A stretch of DNA of 8,535 bases from Dehalococcoidia bacterium UBA1151 (GCA_002311865.1 DBZV01000051.1:1-8535); one strand, 5' to 3'. Counted from the stretch's first letter, positions 1 to 7,008 are shown. A program made the numbers and translations. Notes: generated by a model from the letters alone, not told the origin.

Positions 1-253
1 CGCCGGCGGCATCGCAACGCCGGCCGACGCGGCCCTCCTGATGGCGCTCGGAGCGGAGACCGTCTTCGTCGGCTCCGGAATCTTCAAGTCGGATGAGCCT
101 GAATTGATGGCAGCTGCCATTGTGAAGGCGACGACACACTTTGAGGACCCGGACATCCTGGCTGAGATTTCAGCTGGCCTTGGCAAGGCGATGCCTGGCC
201 TTGAGGTCAACAAGATGGACGACTCCGAGCGGCTTGAGAAGCGGGGCTGGTAA
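1..253 (+). CDS. pdxS: Pyridoxal 5'-phosphate synthase lyase subunit PdxS, 3' end only
   Basis: This is the C-terminal 83 residues of PdxS, the synthase subunit of the deoxyxylulose-independent vitamin B6 pathway. PdxS condenses ribose 5-phosphate, glyceraldehyde 3-phosphate and ammonia into pyridoxal 5'-phosphate in the cytoplasm. The gene is cut by the left edge of the window, and the readable frame begins at base 2. Visible family motifs are GGIATPADAAL near the start and VGSGIFKS, the phosphate-binding segments of the TIM barrel. They are followed by the conserved AIVKATTHFEDPDILAE helix region and the typical C-terminal end ERLEKRGW. The full family length is about 290-300 residues, so roughly 70% lies upstream. 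The TAA stop is 4 nt before the pdxT start, and PdxT supplies the ammonia, so the neighbour confirms the call. The catalytic lysines lie outside the window. Confidence 0.97.
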   Translation, partial: AGGIATPADAALLMALGAETVFVGSGIFKSDEPELMAAAIVKATTHFEDPDILAEISAGLGKAMPGLEVNKMDDSERLEKRGW

Positions 254-257
254 GCCT

Positions 258-839
258 TTGACTCGGATAGGCGTTCTGGCTCTGCAGGGCGACTTCCATG
301 AACACATACAGGTTCTTGAGTCCCTTGAGGTGGCAACTTCGGAAGTACGGCTTCCAACCCACCTCGAGGGGCTCGACGGCTTGATCATCCCCGGCGGCGA
401 ATCCACTACCATCGTCAAGCTTGGCGACCTTTACGGATTCCGTGAAGCGATCCGGGCTGAACTTGATCGCGGGATGGCGCTGTGGGGAACGTGTGCGGGA
501 ATGATCGTCATCGCAAACGAGCTCACAGATGATCGACCTACGCCATTTGGTTACGTGGACATGAAGGTGTCCCGCAACTGGTTTGGCCGCCAGGTTGATA
601 GCTTCGAGCAGGATATCGCTATCGATGGGATAGATGGTGATCCCTACCACTGCGTCTTTATCCGCGCGCCCGCGGTCGCCAGGCTCGGAAACTCAGTTGA
701 GGTTCTTGCCACTGTGGATGGTGATACCCCGATTGCGGTGCGGAGCGGTAAAATTTTGGCAACGGCGTTTCACCCTGAGCTGACCGATGACACCCGGGTG
801 CATGAGATGTTTGTTAACCTGGCCAGAAACGGGAACTAG
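258..839 (+). CDS. pdxT: Pyridoxal 5'-phosphate synthase glutaminase subunit PdxT
   Basis: PdxT is the class I glutamine amidotransferase that hydrolyses glutamine and channels ammonia to PdxS. The protein is 193 residues, the usual family length. Visible motifs, numbered from the TTG start, are the N-terminal GVLALQGDF (5-13), GGES (46-49), the nucleophile elbow GTCAGM with Cys79, RNWFGRQ (106-112) and HPEL with His172 and Glu174. Together these give an intact Cys-His-Glu triad. The start is TTG at 258, because the conserved family N terminus begins there and no ATG or GTG fits. An ATG at 141 is in frame, but it would add 39 residues overlapping pdxS and unlike the family. The 4-nt gap from the pdxS stop suggests translational coupling. 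A GGGG run at 243-246 is the only weak ribosome-binding candidate. Confidence 0.96.
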   Translation: MTRIGVLALQGDFHEHIQVLESLEVATSEVRLPTHLEGLDGLIIPGGESTTIVKLGDLYGFREAIRAELDRGMALWGTCAGMIVIANELTDDRPTPFGYVDMKVSRNWFGRQVDSFEQDIAIDGIDGDPYHCVFIRAPAVARLGNSVEVLATVDGDTPIAVRSGKILATAFHPELTDDTRVHEMFVNLARNGN

Positions 840-863
840 CACCTGTCTGAAGATCTGAGACCA

Positions 864-1790
864 ATGCGTTTGATGGACATCGCCGGATTGGCGAGGTTCT
901 CAACTCACGCTGGCGTCTCAGAGATGGTGACGCTTGAAGGTGTCACCGATCCTCTTCATGCGGGCTTCTCCGTATTACGCCATCTTGGCTATGCGCTCAG
1001 CTCACACACTGTCTCTGGATGCTGGGTGGGTGGTCCTTTAATGCGCCCCAGGATCGTTGCTCGGATGGGTCGAATCAGCGGGCCGCAGATCTGGCACATC
1101 AAGTCCCTTTTTGTGCCGGGCAGCGGTACGTCTGAACTTGATGAATCTATTGCGCAGCTGGCGCGCGCGGCTGCTGCGGCTGGTGCGATTCATCTCAACT
1201 GCCGTGTGGAAGAGGACAGTCCTGTGCTGCTTTCTGCCCAGCGGGCGGGATTTGTGCAGTCGCGCACTGAGTTCCTCTATGTGCTTCCTGCGGGAGAGGG
1301 GCCTGGAGATGGTGCAGTTGAGTCGGTGGCGATGGAAATTGGATTGAGGCGGCGTGTGCCATCGGATGACATGGCAATCTTCAGGCTCTACTCGGCTTCA
1401 ACGCCGGTGGAGGTGCGATCGCATGCCGGGATGACGTTCGATGAGTGGGCGTCGGGCATTGAATCTCCATCCCAGGCAGCCCAGGAGTACGTACTGGATG
1501 ATGAAGGCCAGATCGACGCCTGGATCAGGATTTTTGATTCCGGAGCTACCAGGTATTTCGAAATAATGGTCCATCCTGATTCACATGCGGGCGTGTCGCC
1601 GTTGCTTGAGTGCGCGGTGGCTGGATCGGGGAATAAGGTCGCAATGAGCCTCGTGCCTGAGTACGCGGTTTCTATTATCACAGCACTGGAACTAAAAGGG
1701 TTTCAGAGCAGCAAAACGTACCACTCATTGGTGCGGACAATGGCCAAGCGCGTTGAACAACCCGCAGCCGCTATCGTCACGATCAACTAA
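864..1790 (+). CDS. Predicted tandem GNAT-like acetyltransferase-fold protein, substrate unknown
   Basis: This is a 308-residue soluble protein that I cannot assign to a named family member. Its pattern suggests two GNAT-type halves. In the first half, residues 76-84 (WHIKSLFVP) look like GNAT strand beta4. They are followed by an alanine-rich helix (91-107), strand IHLNCRVEEDSP (109-120), a helix ending in AGF (130) and strand FLYVL (137-141). The second half repeats this order: RYFEIMVHP (230-238), a helix (244-253), KVAMSLVP (258-265) and a helix ending in LELKGF (275-280). The usual acetyl-CoA loop (Q/R-x-x-G-x-G/A) is absent or degenerate in both halves: GSGT at 86-89 lacks the leading Q/R, and the second has DSHAGVS. 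The gene sits 24 nt after pdxT and 24 nt before the ATPase gene. ATG 864 was chosen; ATG 873 is equally possible, and neither has a strong ribosome-binding site. It could be a true transferase or a non-catalytic fold relative. Confidence 0.6.
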   Translation: MRLMDIAGLARFSTHAGVSEMVTLEGVTDPLHAGFSVLRHLGYALSSHTVSGCWVGGPLMRPRIVARMGRISGPQIWHIKSLFVPGSGTSELDESIAQLARAAAAAGAIHLNCRVEEDSPVLLSAQRAGFVQSRTEFLYVLPAGEGPGDGAVESVAMEIGLRRRVPSDDMAIFRLYSASTPVEVRSHAGMTFDEWASGIESPSQAAQEYVLDDEGQIDAWIRIFDSGATRYFEIMVHPDSHAGVSPLLECAVAGSGNKVAMSLVPEYAVSIITALELKGFQSSKTYHSLVRTMAKRVEQPAAAIVTIN

Positions 1791-1802
1791 AGGTGGGATA
1801 AT
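1774..1802 (+). promoter_or_regulatory. Possible internal extended -10 promoter before the R3H ATPase gene
   Basis: GATAAT at 1797-1802 matches the sigma70 -10 hexamer at five of six positions. It is preceded by TGG at 1794-1796, giving an extended -10 element. At 17-bp spacing the -35 would be TCGTCA (1774-1779), four of six. Transcription would begin near 1809, leaving a leader of only about 6 nt before ATG 1815. The site overlaps the 3' end of the upstream gene. AGGTGGG at 1791-1797 could instead act as a distant ribosome-binding site for readthrough mRNA. This is inference from sequence match only. Confidence 0.35.
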
Positions 1803-1814
1803 TACAGATACAAC

Positions 1815-3488
1815 ATGACCCAAATAGCAGATTCCAAAGACCTAATCACAACCGAGTCATCTGACGACAACCGAATCGTTGATGATCTCAAGACGCTAGT
1901 TTCGACGGTTCCTGCACACATCCAGACGGCGATCCGAGGCCTTGGTGACCTGAATGGAATTCTTGAGGTTGTTCTGGACCTTGGGCGAGAGCCGGAAGTG
2001 CGGTTCCTTGGCCGACAGATCCATCTCGATACTGGAGAGGTAACGAGTGAGGACATCGACTGGGTGGTTGAACGCGTCGGAAATTTTGGCGACGACAACC
2101 GCGCCGGAATCGAGCGGACACTCCACCGGATCTCTGTAATTCGAAATCGCATGGGCAAGCCGGTTGGACTTACTCTTCGGTTTGGCCGGGCGATATTTGG
2201 GACGATCAAGGTCATTGAGGATTTCGTTTTCAGCGGCGAAAGCATCCTGCTGATGGGTCGCCCAGGTGTTGGCAAGACGACGATGTTGCGGGAGATCGCA
2301 CGTGTGCTTGCGGATGATGCCGGGAAGCGTGTGATTGTTGTGGATACTTCCAATGAGATTGCAGGTGATGGTGATGTGCCTCATCCGGCGATCGGGAGCG
2401 CCCGACGGATGCAGGTTCCAAGCACGCCGGATCAGCACAATGTGATGATTGAGGCGGTTGAGAACCATATGCCGGAAGTGATCATCATTGACGAGATGTC
2501 TACGGTGGAAGAGGCGCTGGCGGCGCGGACGATTGCCGAGCGTGGAGTTCAACTCATTGCTACCGCGCACGGAAACACGCTGGAAAACCTGATCTCAAAC
2601 CCAACGCTATCTGACCTTGTTGGCGGGACACAGGCGGTCACGCTGGGGGATGTTGAGGCCCGCCGCCGCCGGACACAGAAGACGGTGATTGAACGGAAGC
2701 AGAAGCCGACATTTAACGTAATTATTGAGATCAATGACTGGAACAACGTTGGCGTGCACCGCGATGTTGCCAGCGTTGTGGACGATACTTTGCGCGGCTA
2801 CGCGACGCGACCGGAGTTGCGGTGGCTTAGCAACAATGGCGAGCTGAAGCAAGAGACATCGGCAGCCCTGAAGTCGGAATCGAGTGACGCCGGGAGGTCG
2901 CCCGAGTGCCGTCAGCGACCTGAAATCTTTGAGCCTGATCACGTACGGGAACAGCCCGAGCCAGTTCGTGCCGATCCTGAGATAACTCGAATCGTGGCGT
3001 TTGGTATCCCTCGCCCACTGATGCAGGATGAGGCCGACAGTATTGGCGCCGCGGTTGAGATGGTCCGGGATTTGGAAGATGCGGACATGTTAGTGACGAC
3101 GAAGGCCCACTACGGGCGGCGTCCCAGGGCGGTGCGTAATGCTGAGGACAACGGATTGGCAGTCTATGTCTTGCGCAAAGGCACCACTGAACAGGTGCGG
3201 CGATTCTTGCGGCGGTTCGAGTCGACGCTGACCCCCGATGATGATAGTCCGGAGCCGCGCAGGAGTTCGCGGCGCGGCGTGCACAAAAACGGGAATCGCT
3301 CGGCCATGCAAGAGACGGAGTCGGCGGTGAAGAAGATCGAGGCTGGCGAAACCAGTGTTGAACTTGCCCCGCAATCCGCATTCGTGCGCCGCTTGCAGCA
3401 CAGCCTTGCCAATCGAAACAACGTTGGGTCGGCCAGTGTTGGGTCGGAGCCGGAGCGCAGAGTGGTGCTTCGGCGGCGTCGATCGTAG
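1815..3488 (+). CDS. R3H-domain AAA-type ATPase (Ycf45/SpoIIIAA-like)
   Basis: This is a 557-residue cytoplasmic ATPase. The ATPase core has Walker A GRPGVGKT (148-155, Lys154), Walker B VIIIDE (222-227), and TAHG (250-253) as a sensor-like segment. This is the pattern of the SpoIIIAA/Ycf45 family of secretion-type AAA proteins. After a polar, variable linker (about 340-388) comes the Ycf45-type C-terminal module (389-470), which has ADMLVTTKAHYGRRPR and AVYVLRKGT segments. A second charged linker (471-505) leads to an R3H domain (about 507-553) with the signature Arg525-x3-His529; R3H domains bind single-stranded nucleic acid. A nucleic-acid-directed ATPase role is therefore likely, but the substrate is unknown and no sporulation genes are nearby to suggest a SpoIIIAA role. 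The frame has a TAA at 1788-1790, so ATG 1815 is the first available start. The stop is 10 nt before tmk. Confidence 0.88.
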   Translation: MTQIADSKDLITTESSDDNRIVDDLKTLVSTVPAHIQTAIRGLGDLNGILEVVLDLGREPEVRFLGRQIHLDTGEVTSEDIDWVVERVGNFGDDNRAGIERTLHRISVIRNRMGKPVGLTLRFGRAIFGTIKVIEDFVFSGESILLMGRPGVGKTTMLREIARVLADDAGKRVIVVDTSNEIAGDGDVPHPAIGSARRMQVPSTPDQHNVMIEAVENHMPEVIIIDEMSTVEEALAARTIAERGVQLIATAHGNTLENLISNPTLSDLVGGTQAVTLGDVEARRRRTQKTVIERKQKPTFNVIIEINDWNNVGVHRDVASVVDDTLRGYATRPELRWLSNNGELKQETSAALKSESSDAGRSPECRQRPEIFEPDHVREQPEPVRADPEITRIVAFGIPRPLMQDEADSIGAAVEMVRDLEDADMLVTTKAHYGRRPRAVRNAEDNGLAVYVLRKGTTEQVRRFLRRFESTLTPDDDSPEPRRSSRRGVHKNGNRSAMQETESAVKKIEAGETSVELAPQSAFVRRLQHSLANRNNVGSASVGSEPERRVVLRRRRS

Positions 3489-3498
3489 TCCCGTCAAG

Positions 3499-4134
3499 AT
3501 GAGCCCATTTATCACCCTTGAGGGTGGAGACGGCGCGGGCAAGACCACGCAGACAGGATTGCTTGTCGAGCGACTTCGGATGGTCGGTATCGATGTGATC
3601 CAGGTGCGGGAGCCCGGTGGCACTGCGCTGGGTGAGGCGCTGAGGCCGCTGATCAAGGGCGAAGTTGATGCATCTCCGCTTGCCGAGTTGCTACTGCTGG
3701 AGACGGCGCGTGCGCAGCTTGTAGAAGAAGTTATAGCGCCGGCACTTCAGGCAGGAAAGACGATTGTTTCAGATCGATTTTACGATTCCACGGTGGCCTA
3801 CCAGGGCTTCGGGCGTGGGCTGGATTTGCAGATCATCCAGGACCTGAACCGCATCGCAAGTGCTGGCATTTCGCCTGATGCGACTATCTTGCTGGACCTT
3901 GAGCCATCTGCGGCGCTGAGTCGTATCGGCAATGGCGCTGATCAGCGAAGCGATCCCGCGGGGCAGCAGCGATTTGAGTCACAGCCGCTTGAGTTTCACG
4001 AGCGGCTCATCGAGGGGTATCACTCACTGGCAGCTGAGGATCCATCGCGGTGGTTCGTGATTGATGCAAGTTCGAGTGTTGATCGGGTTGGCGAGAAGAT
4101 CTGGGCCGTTGTGTCCAGCGTGCTGAGGCTCTGA
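3499..4134 (+). CDS. tmk: Thymidylate kinase
   Basis: Thymidylate kinase phosphorylates dTMP to dTDP with ATP, an essential cytoplasmic step in dTTP synthesis. The protein is 211 residues, normal for the family. Motifs are the P-loop GGDGAGKTT (9-17), the dTMP-binding REPGG (38-42), DRFYDSTVAYQG (93-104) and the lid region with the typical RFESQPLEFHERL segment. The P-loop lacks the arginine seen in eukaryotic type I enzymes, and the lid region is arginine-bearing, consistent with the bacterial type. The start is ATG 3499: the family N terminus begins at once (FITLEGGDG). An ATG in the same frame at 3355 would run 48 codons back through the R3H domain of the preceding gene. The 10-nt gap after the ATPase stop indicates co-transcription. 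No clear ribosome-binding site is seen. No holB follows; the next gene is convergent. Confidence 0.97.
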   Translation: MSPFITLEGGDGAGKTTQTGLLVERLRMVGIDVIQVREPGGTALGEALRPLIKGEVDASPLAELLLLETARAQLVEEVIAPALQAGKTIVSDRFYDSTVAYQGFGRGLDLQIIQDLNRIASAGISPDATILLDLEPSAALSRIGNGADQRSDPAGQQRFESQPLEFHERLIEGYHSLAAEDPSRWFVIDASSSVDRVGEKIWAVVSSVLRL

Positions 4135-4495
4135 GGCCTCGCACCACCGTGATAGTACGGATGGTACGGCGGCGCTATATCGGCACCACCCAATATCCCT
4201 CACCCTGAGCCGCGCGCGAGGGTCTCCGCCGGGTTTGAATTTTGCGAGTAATTGGTGAGCCAGCGAATACCGACACGATTTGGGCATTTCAGTTCGATGC
4301 AACGAATGCGCACATCCCAACTGGCAAACGCCGTTGCCCGCCTGAGGCGGACGGAGCCTCCTTCCACGTGGGATAGACGCGGGGCGAAAGATTTCCCTCC
4401 GCATCCGCTGTCAACGATTTTTGAGTTGACGCGAAACCGGTCTGCCACATGGACAGACCGGAATCCTTACGTTTTTGAAGTTTAGAGCTTTCGGT
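4135..4495. other. 361-bp convergent intergenic region with several inverted repeats, no supported gene
   Basis: The gap lies between the stops of tmk (+) and the kelch-cyclophilin gene (-). It contains at least four inverted repeats: CCCTC/GAGGG (4197-4201 with 4218-4222, around a GC-rich loop), GAGGC/GCCTC (4344-4348 with 4356-4360), GTCAAC/GTTGAC (4410-4415 with 4425-4430) and CCGGTCTG/CAGACCGG (4437-4461). Open frames of 77-126 codons run through it on both strands. None has a recognisable domain, a good start region or family-like composition, so I do not call a gene. The structure would suit transcription termination from both sides, a dispersed intergenic repeat unit or a gene remnant. 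Sequence alone does not separate these. Confidence 0.6.
4437..4461. terminator. Candidate bidirectional terminator hairpin
   Basis: A perfect 8-bp inverted repeat, CCGGTCTG and CAGACCGG, flanks a 9-nt loop. It lies 34 nt beyond the stop of the minus-strand kelch-cyclophilin gene and about 300 nt beyond tmk. On the + strand a TTTTT run follows at 4472-4476, ten bases after the stem. On the - strand only TTT follows directly, so neither side is a textbook intrinsic terminator. A weaker 6-bp hairpin (4410-4430) lies next to it. Confidence 0.45.
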
Positions 4496-6907
4496 TTACA
4501 TTTCGAAAATCGTTATCGACTCAATGGCCACTCCGGGCTCGAAAGCTGAGGCGGGGTCGCGTTCGGGGATTGCCAGGACCACGTCCATACCTTCTGTGAC
4601 TTTGCCAAACACGGTGTGAGCTCCATCAAGATGTGGCGTTGCACTGAAGGTGATGAAGAACTGGCTGCCGCCGGTGTTTGGGCCGGCGTTTGCCATAGAG
4701 AGCACCCCGGGACCATCGTGTTTTCGATCACTGAACTCGTCTGGAATGTTATAGCCGGGCCCGCCTGAGCCTGTGCCAGTTGGGTCGCCGCCCTGTGCCA
4801 TAAAGCCGGGGATTACCCGGTGGAACGTAACCCCATCATAGTAGCCGTCTCGTGACAGCTTCACGAAGTTATCGACGGTGATCGGCGCGTCTTTTTCGAA
4901 CAGATCGATAGTGATCTCACCGCCCGGAATTTTCATCACTGCGGAGTAGTCCTTTGATACGTCGATGGTCAGGTTGTCGGGCAAGATTGATAGCTCCTTT
5001 GGGTCAAGAATCTCAGTGCTGTTTAGTGGGCCTCGGCTATCGCCTCCGCCTGCAATCAGCACCCTTCCAGAGTTCAAGATAGTAGTTGTATGCAGCCCTC
5101 TTGGGGTGGCAATCAAGCCTAGCACTGTCCATTTGTTGGTATCAGGACTCCATTGCTCGATGGATGCGTTCGTTCTGGCCAGATCACCCCCACTGATCAG
5201 GATCACTCCACCGTTATCCAGTGGCACAACGCCGGGGCCAATGTGATCGTCGTTCGTGCTTCCTGTCTGTGTCCAGGATTCAGAAGCGGGGTCGTAGATT
5301 TCGCTGGTGCGCACAGCTATCCAATCATCGGTAATGCCGCCCGCAATAAGCAAGCGTCCGTCGGGAAGGAGAGCCGCGGCATGGAAGGCACTGGGTTGTG
5401 ATCGGGGCGCGATTTCCGTCCACGAGTCCGCCACCGGATCATAGATTTCTGACGAAATGAGCGCCCGTCCGTCGGCATCGAGACCCCCAACGACCAGCAC
5501 CCGGCCGTCACCAAGGAGGGTCGCTGAATGCACTGCCCGGGCGGTGATTGTTGGTGCGGCAGACGACCAGGTGTTCGTAGTCGGGTCGAAGATGTCCACG
5601 GAGTTGACCACTCTTTGGGAATCACCACCGCCAACCACGAGGACACGACCATCGCTGAGGAGTGTCGCGGTGTGGGAGGAGCGAGGCTCATCTACATCTC
5701 CGGCGTCCGACCACTCCTCGATTGTGGGGTTGTAGAGCTCATTGGATGCAAGTGGGCCGTCGGATGTAGCCCCCAACGTCATCAGGATTCGACCATCCTG
5801 AAGAGTTACGGCGCGGTGGAACGTGCGTGGAACGGCCATGTTCGGGCCAGTGCTCCAGATCCCGGTGGCGGGGTCATATATTTCTGAGACACTTGTCGCT
5901 CCCGTCGCCGAATCACCACCAGCAATCATGACCCTGCCGTCTGCCAGCTTGCTTGCGGCGTGGGCGCCCTTTGCGGCGGAGATCGGGAATCCTTTGGCCG
6001 TGACAACCTCAAATTCCCGTGTATCTATGAGGCGCGCTGATGCAACAGGAGCCTGAATATCGAATAATCGTCCGAAGCCATTGAGCTGCATGATCACTGA
6101 AATTGGCGATACCCCACCCGCTGAAGGATCAAGCAGGACGTCGACCTGAGGCCAACTGATGATGCCACTGAGCACCACCTGCCGAATTACAAGATCGGGA
6201 AGGCCAAGCCAGTAAATCAGCACAACGGTCCCCGGCGAATTTCCAATCAGCCCTGCTGGAGCGAGTGCCGAAACCTCGTACACATCGACGCCGTTGAGGT
6301 CCCTAATGGGACCAATCTCAACATCGGTTAGAAGGGAGGGGTCCAGCGTGACGAAGTCGATCGCTTCTCCTGCTGGTGTCGAGGCTGTGGTTGATTTAAA
6401 CCAGAGTCCGGTTGCGGGGTCGGTCTCAAACTTCTCGTTGGCGGAGCGGATCTCCTGGGTGACCACCTCTACGTTGCGAAGGGTGGCGTTGATGGTTGAG
6501 CGGAAATTCCCTGGCGAGACGTAATCGCCATCCACAGTAATTGGCACTTGCAGGGTTAGTCCAGAGGCAGATGGGGAGAGGCTCATTCGCATCACATACT
6601 GATAGCTGCCGGTTGCTTCTGTGCGCCTGAATGCCTCTGCGAGAACCTCTTCCGGCGTGTTGTCCCTAACGAATCGATTAGTCGCCTGCTCCAGGTCCAG
6701 CGGCTCCGGGGTGGGGATCGCGGTTGGCTCTGGCTCCGGCGTGGGTGCGGGAGTTGGCATGGCCGTTGGGATGGCCGCGATTTCCGGGGTAACCACCAGC
6801 GCTTCCACCGTGATGAATTTAGTGGTGGTGCATGCAACAGCGCCGAGCAGTACGAACGCGGCAAATCCGACGATAATTCGTCGCCAGTCGATTATTGCTC
6901 TACTCAA
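4496..6907 (-). CDS. Lipoprotein with LppX-like domain, kelch propeller and cyclophilin peptidyl-prolyl isomerase
   Basis: This is a predicted surface-anchored lipoprotein of 803 residues. A basic N terminus and a hydrophobic stretch (11-25) end in GAVAC with Cys26, a relaxed lipobox. A Pro/Thr/Glu linker follows (about 48-70). Residues 84-295 resemble the LppX/LprG-type lipoprotein domain. Residues 310-640 hold seven kelch repeats, enough for a seven-bladed propeller. Residues 652-803 form a full cyclophilin domain with FHR (Arg697), GFMAQGGDP (Phe702, Met703, Gln705), MANAGPN, SQFF (Phe751) and HLDGAHTVFG. His759 replaces the tryptophan of human cyclophilin A, as is common in bacteria. The likely activity is proline cis-trans isomerisation of exported proteins. 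The kelch part may bind a partner, and the LppX part may bind lipid; both are inferred. The start used is TTG (6905-6907), which has no ribosome-binding site. ATG 6927-6929 has a good one but is one base out of frame. Confidence 0.9.
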   Translation of the reverse strand: MSRAIIDWRRIIVGFAAFVLLGAVACTTTKFITVEALVVTPEIAAIPTAMPTPAPTPEPEPTAIPTPEPLDLEQATNRFVRDNTPEEVLAEAFRRTEATGSYQYVMRMSLSPSASGLTLQVPITVDGDYVSPGNFRSTINATLRNVEVVTQEIRSANEKFETDPATGLWFKSTTASTPAGEAIDFVTLDPSLLTDVEIGPIRDLNGVDVYEVSALAPAGLIGNSPGTVVLIYWLGLPDLVIRQVVLSGIISWPQVDVLLDPSAGGVSPISVIMQLNGFGRLFDIQAPVASARLIDTREFEVVTAKGFPISAAKGAHAASKLADGRVMIAGGDSATGATSVSEIYDPATGIWSTGPNMAVPRTFHRAVTLQDGRILMTLGATSDGPLASNELYNPTIEEWSDAGDVDEPRSSHTATLLSDGRVLVVGGGDSQRVVNSVDIFDPTTNTWSSAAPTITARAVHSATLLGDGRVLVVGGLDADGRALISSEIYDPVADSWTEIAPRSQPSAFHAAALLPDGRLLIAGGITDDWIAVRTSEIYDPASESWTQTGSTNDDHIGPGVVPLDNGGVILISGGDLARTNASIEQWSPDTNKWTVLGLIATPRGLHTTTILNSGRVLIAGGGDSRGPLNSTEILDPKELSILPDNLTIDVSKDYSAVMKIPGGEITIDLFEKDAPITVDNFVKLSRDGYYDGVTFHRVIPGFMAQGGDPTGTGSGGPGYNIPDEFSDRKHDGPGVLSMANAGPNTGGSQFFITFSATPHLDGAHTVFGKVTEGMDVVLAIPERDPASAFEPGVAIESITIFEM
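4988..5980 (-). repeat. Seven kelch repeats, 48-residue period
   Basis: Within the lipoprotein, the core motif L-x-D-G-R-[VIL]-[LM]-x-x-G-G recurs with its leucine at residues 321, 369, 417, 465, 514, 563 and 611, a spacing of 48-49 residues. Each unit continues with a variable loop, then [SE]-[VIL]-[YFW]-[DNS]-P and a tryptophan about seven residues later. The seventh unit lacks that tryptophan, and the sixth has DNGG in place of DGR. The second has LG instead of GG. Seven units fit a closed seven-bladed beta-propeller. The spacing is regular, but the repeats differ in sequence, so they are not a recent tandem duplication. Confidence 0.85.
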
Positions 6908-6926
6908 AAAAATCAGAGTGGACTCG

Positions 6927-6942
6927 CATGATCAGAATCTCC
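6927..6942 (-). promoter_or_regulatory. Ribosome-binding site and ATG out of register with the lipoprotein frame
   Basis: On the minus strand, GGAG (complement of 6939-6942) lies 9 nt before an ATG (complement of 6927-6929). This is well-formed initiation spacing. Reading from that ATG reaches a stop after nine codons, because a run of seven T's (complement of 6906-6912) shifts the frame. With six T's the ATG would read straight into the lipoprotein and give a 33-residue signal segment ending at the same lipobox cysteine. By contrast, the in-frame TTG at 6905-6907 has only T-rich sequence before it. Confidence 0.5.
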
Positions 6943-6979
6943 GTGGGGTAAACGTTGAAAATGATGATCTCAACACTGT

Positions 6980-7008
6980 TTGACGGTCCAGTACTCCCGG
7001 CGTAGATT
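6980..7008 (+). promoter_or_regulatory. Sigma70-type promoter for the aldolase-dehydrogenase pair
   Basis: TTGACG (6980-6985) matches the -35 consensus at five of six positions. TAGATT (7003-7008) matches the -10 at four of six, with the optimal 17-bp spacer. Transcription would start near 7015, leaving a leader of about 100 nt before the aldolase start at 7113. The site lies in the divergent gap between the lipoprotein and aldolase genes. No clear operator palindrome was recognised next to it. Confidence 0.5.

Noticed and set aside
141..257. Longer pdxT start at ATG 141
   Set aside because: It would overlap the pdxS C terminus by over 100 bases and add 39 residues unlike the family; TTG 258 fits the conserved N terminus.
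3355..3498. Longer tmk start 48 codons upstream
   Set aside because: It would overlap the R3H domain coding sequence and add residues before the conserved kinase N terminus; ATG 3499 fits the family.
3090..3656. 188-codon minus-strand open frame
   Set aside because: Lies antisense across the well-supported R3H ATPase and tmk genes; its arginine-, serine- and proline-rich translation is typical of an antisense shadow.
4200..4448. 82-codon minus-strand open frame in the same gap
   Set aside because: No family resemblance or initiation signal, and it overlaps other open frames. It could be a remnant, but that is not supported as a gene.
4252..4485. 77-codon + strand open frame in the convergent gap
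   Set aside because: No recognisable domain and no good ribosome-binding site, it spans two hairpins, and competing frames are open on the other strand. Kept only as part of the intergenic description.
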